A stretch of DNA of 64,000 nucleotides from Hydractinia symbiolongicarpus (Eukaryota > Cnidaria > Hydrozoa > Anthoathecata > Hydractiniidae). Under the pieces are notes generated by a model. The model worked only from the letters and a program-made list of their open reading frames with translations. It ran no database searches and was not told where the DNA came from. Made by a program: the position numbers and the translations under genes. Positions 63,929-64,000 of the stretch are shown here, piece by piece. The DNA lies in contig NC_079883.1 in NCBI RefSeq assembly GCF_029227915.1, positions 14,632,001-14,696,000 of the forward strand. The letters are read 5' to 3'. The first letter of the stretch is position 1. Each line of letters opens with the position of its first letter.

Positions 63929-64000
63929 CTGAAAAAATTTATATTTGTACTTAAAAAATATTGAAATCGAAAGAAAACAGCATTGATGAAGGTTTCCACT

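Noticed and set aside
1-64000. CRISPR arrays, bacterial operons, prophage
   Set aside because: The window is intron-rich animal DNA; the tandem arrays present have no spacer structure.

Overview
This window is nuclear DNA of an animal. Genes are split into many short exons with GT-AG introns, the sequence is strongly AT-rich, and the recognisable products are metazoan or eukaryotic (serine palmitoyltransferase subunit 2, ATG2, a SOCS-box protein, a chromodomain/zinc-finger protein, thrombospondin type 1 repeat receptors). Helitrons, a LINE fragment and an integrase gene lie between them. A non-bilaterian animal, most likely a cnidarian, is my best guess; this is inference, because no diagnostic marker is present.

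Layout. 1.4-2.7 kb (-): last exon of a beta-propeller protein with a C-terminal SOCS box. 7.0-16.2 kb (-): a complete 11-exon SPTLC2 gene whose exon phases close exactly to 560 residues. 18.2-22.8 kb (-): a four-exon gene joining an N-terminal chromodomain to eight C2H2-type fingers. 23-31 kb: mobile-element territory with a LINE reverse-transcriptase scrap, a decamer minisatellite with higher-order structure, and a two-exon integrase-like gene (+) broken by one frameshift. 33.5-36.0 kb: three Helitron copies head-to-tail plus a fragment. 36.7-37.4 kb: an inverted satellite. 39-48.8 kb (+): three paralogous single-pass membrane proteins sharing an unrecognised cysteine module, two of them with a TSP1-type exon. 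51.1-64 kb (-): the 3' 24 exons of ATG2, with the 5' part outside the window.

No operon-like logic is expected here. SPTLC2 acts in sphingolipid synthesis at the ER and ATG2 in lipid transfer at ER-phagophore contacts, but nothing in the sequence suggests they are linked. The most interesting item is the three-gene receptor-like cluster: every intron is phase 1, so ectodomain modules can be gained or lost without changing frame, and the first paralogue indeed lacks the TSP1 exon. The exon coordinates were worked out by hand from splice sites and reading-frame closure; cDNA would confirm or correct them.
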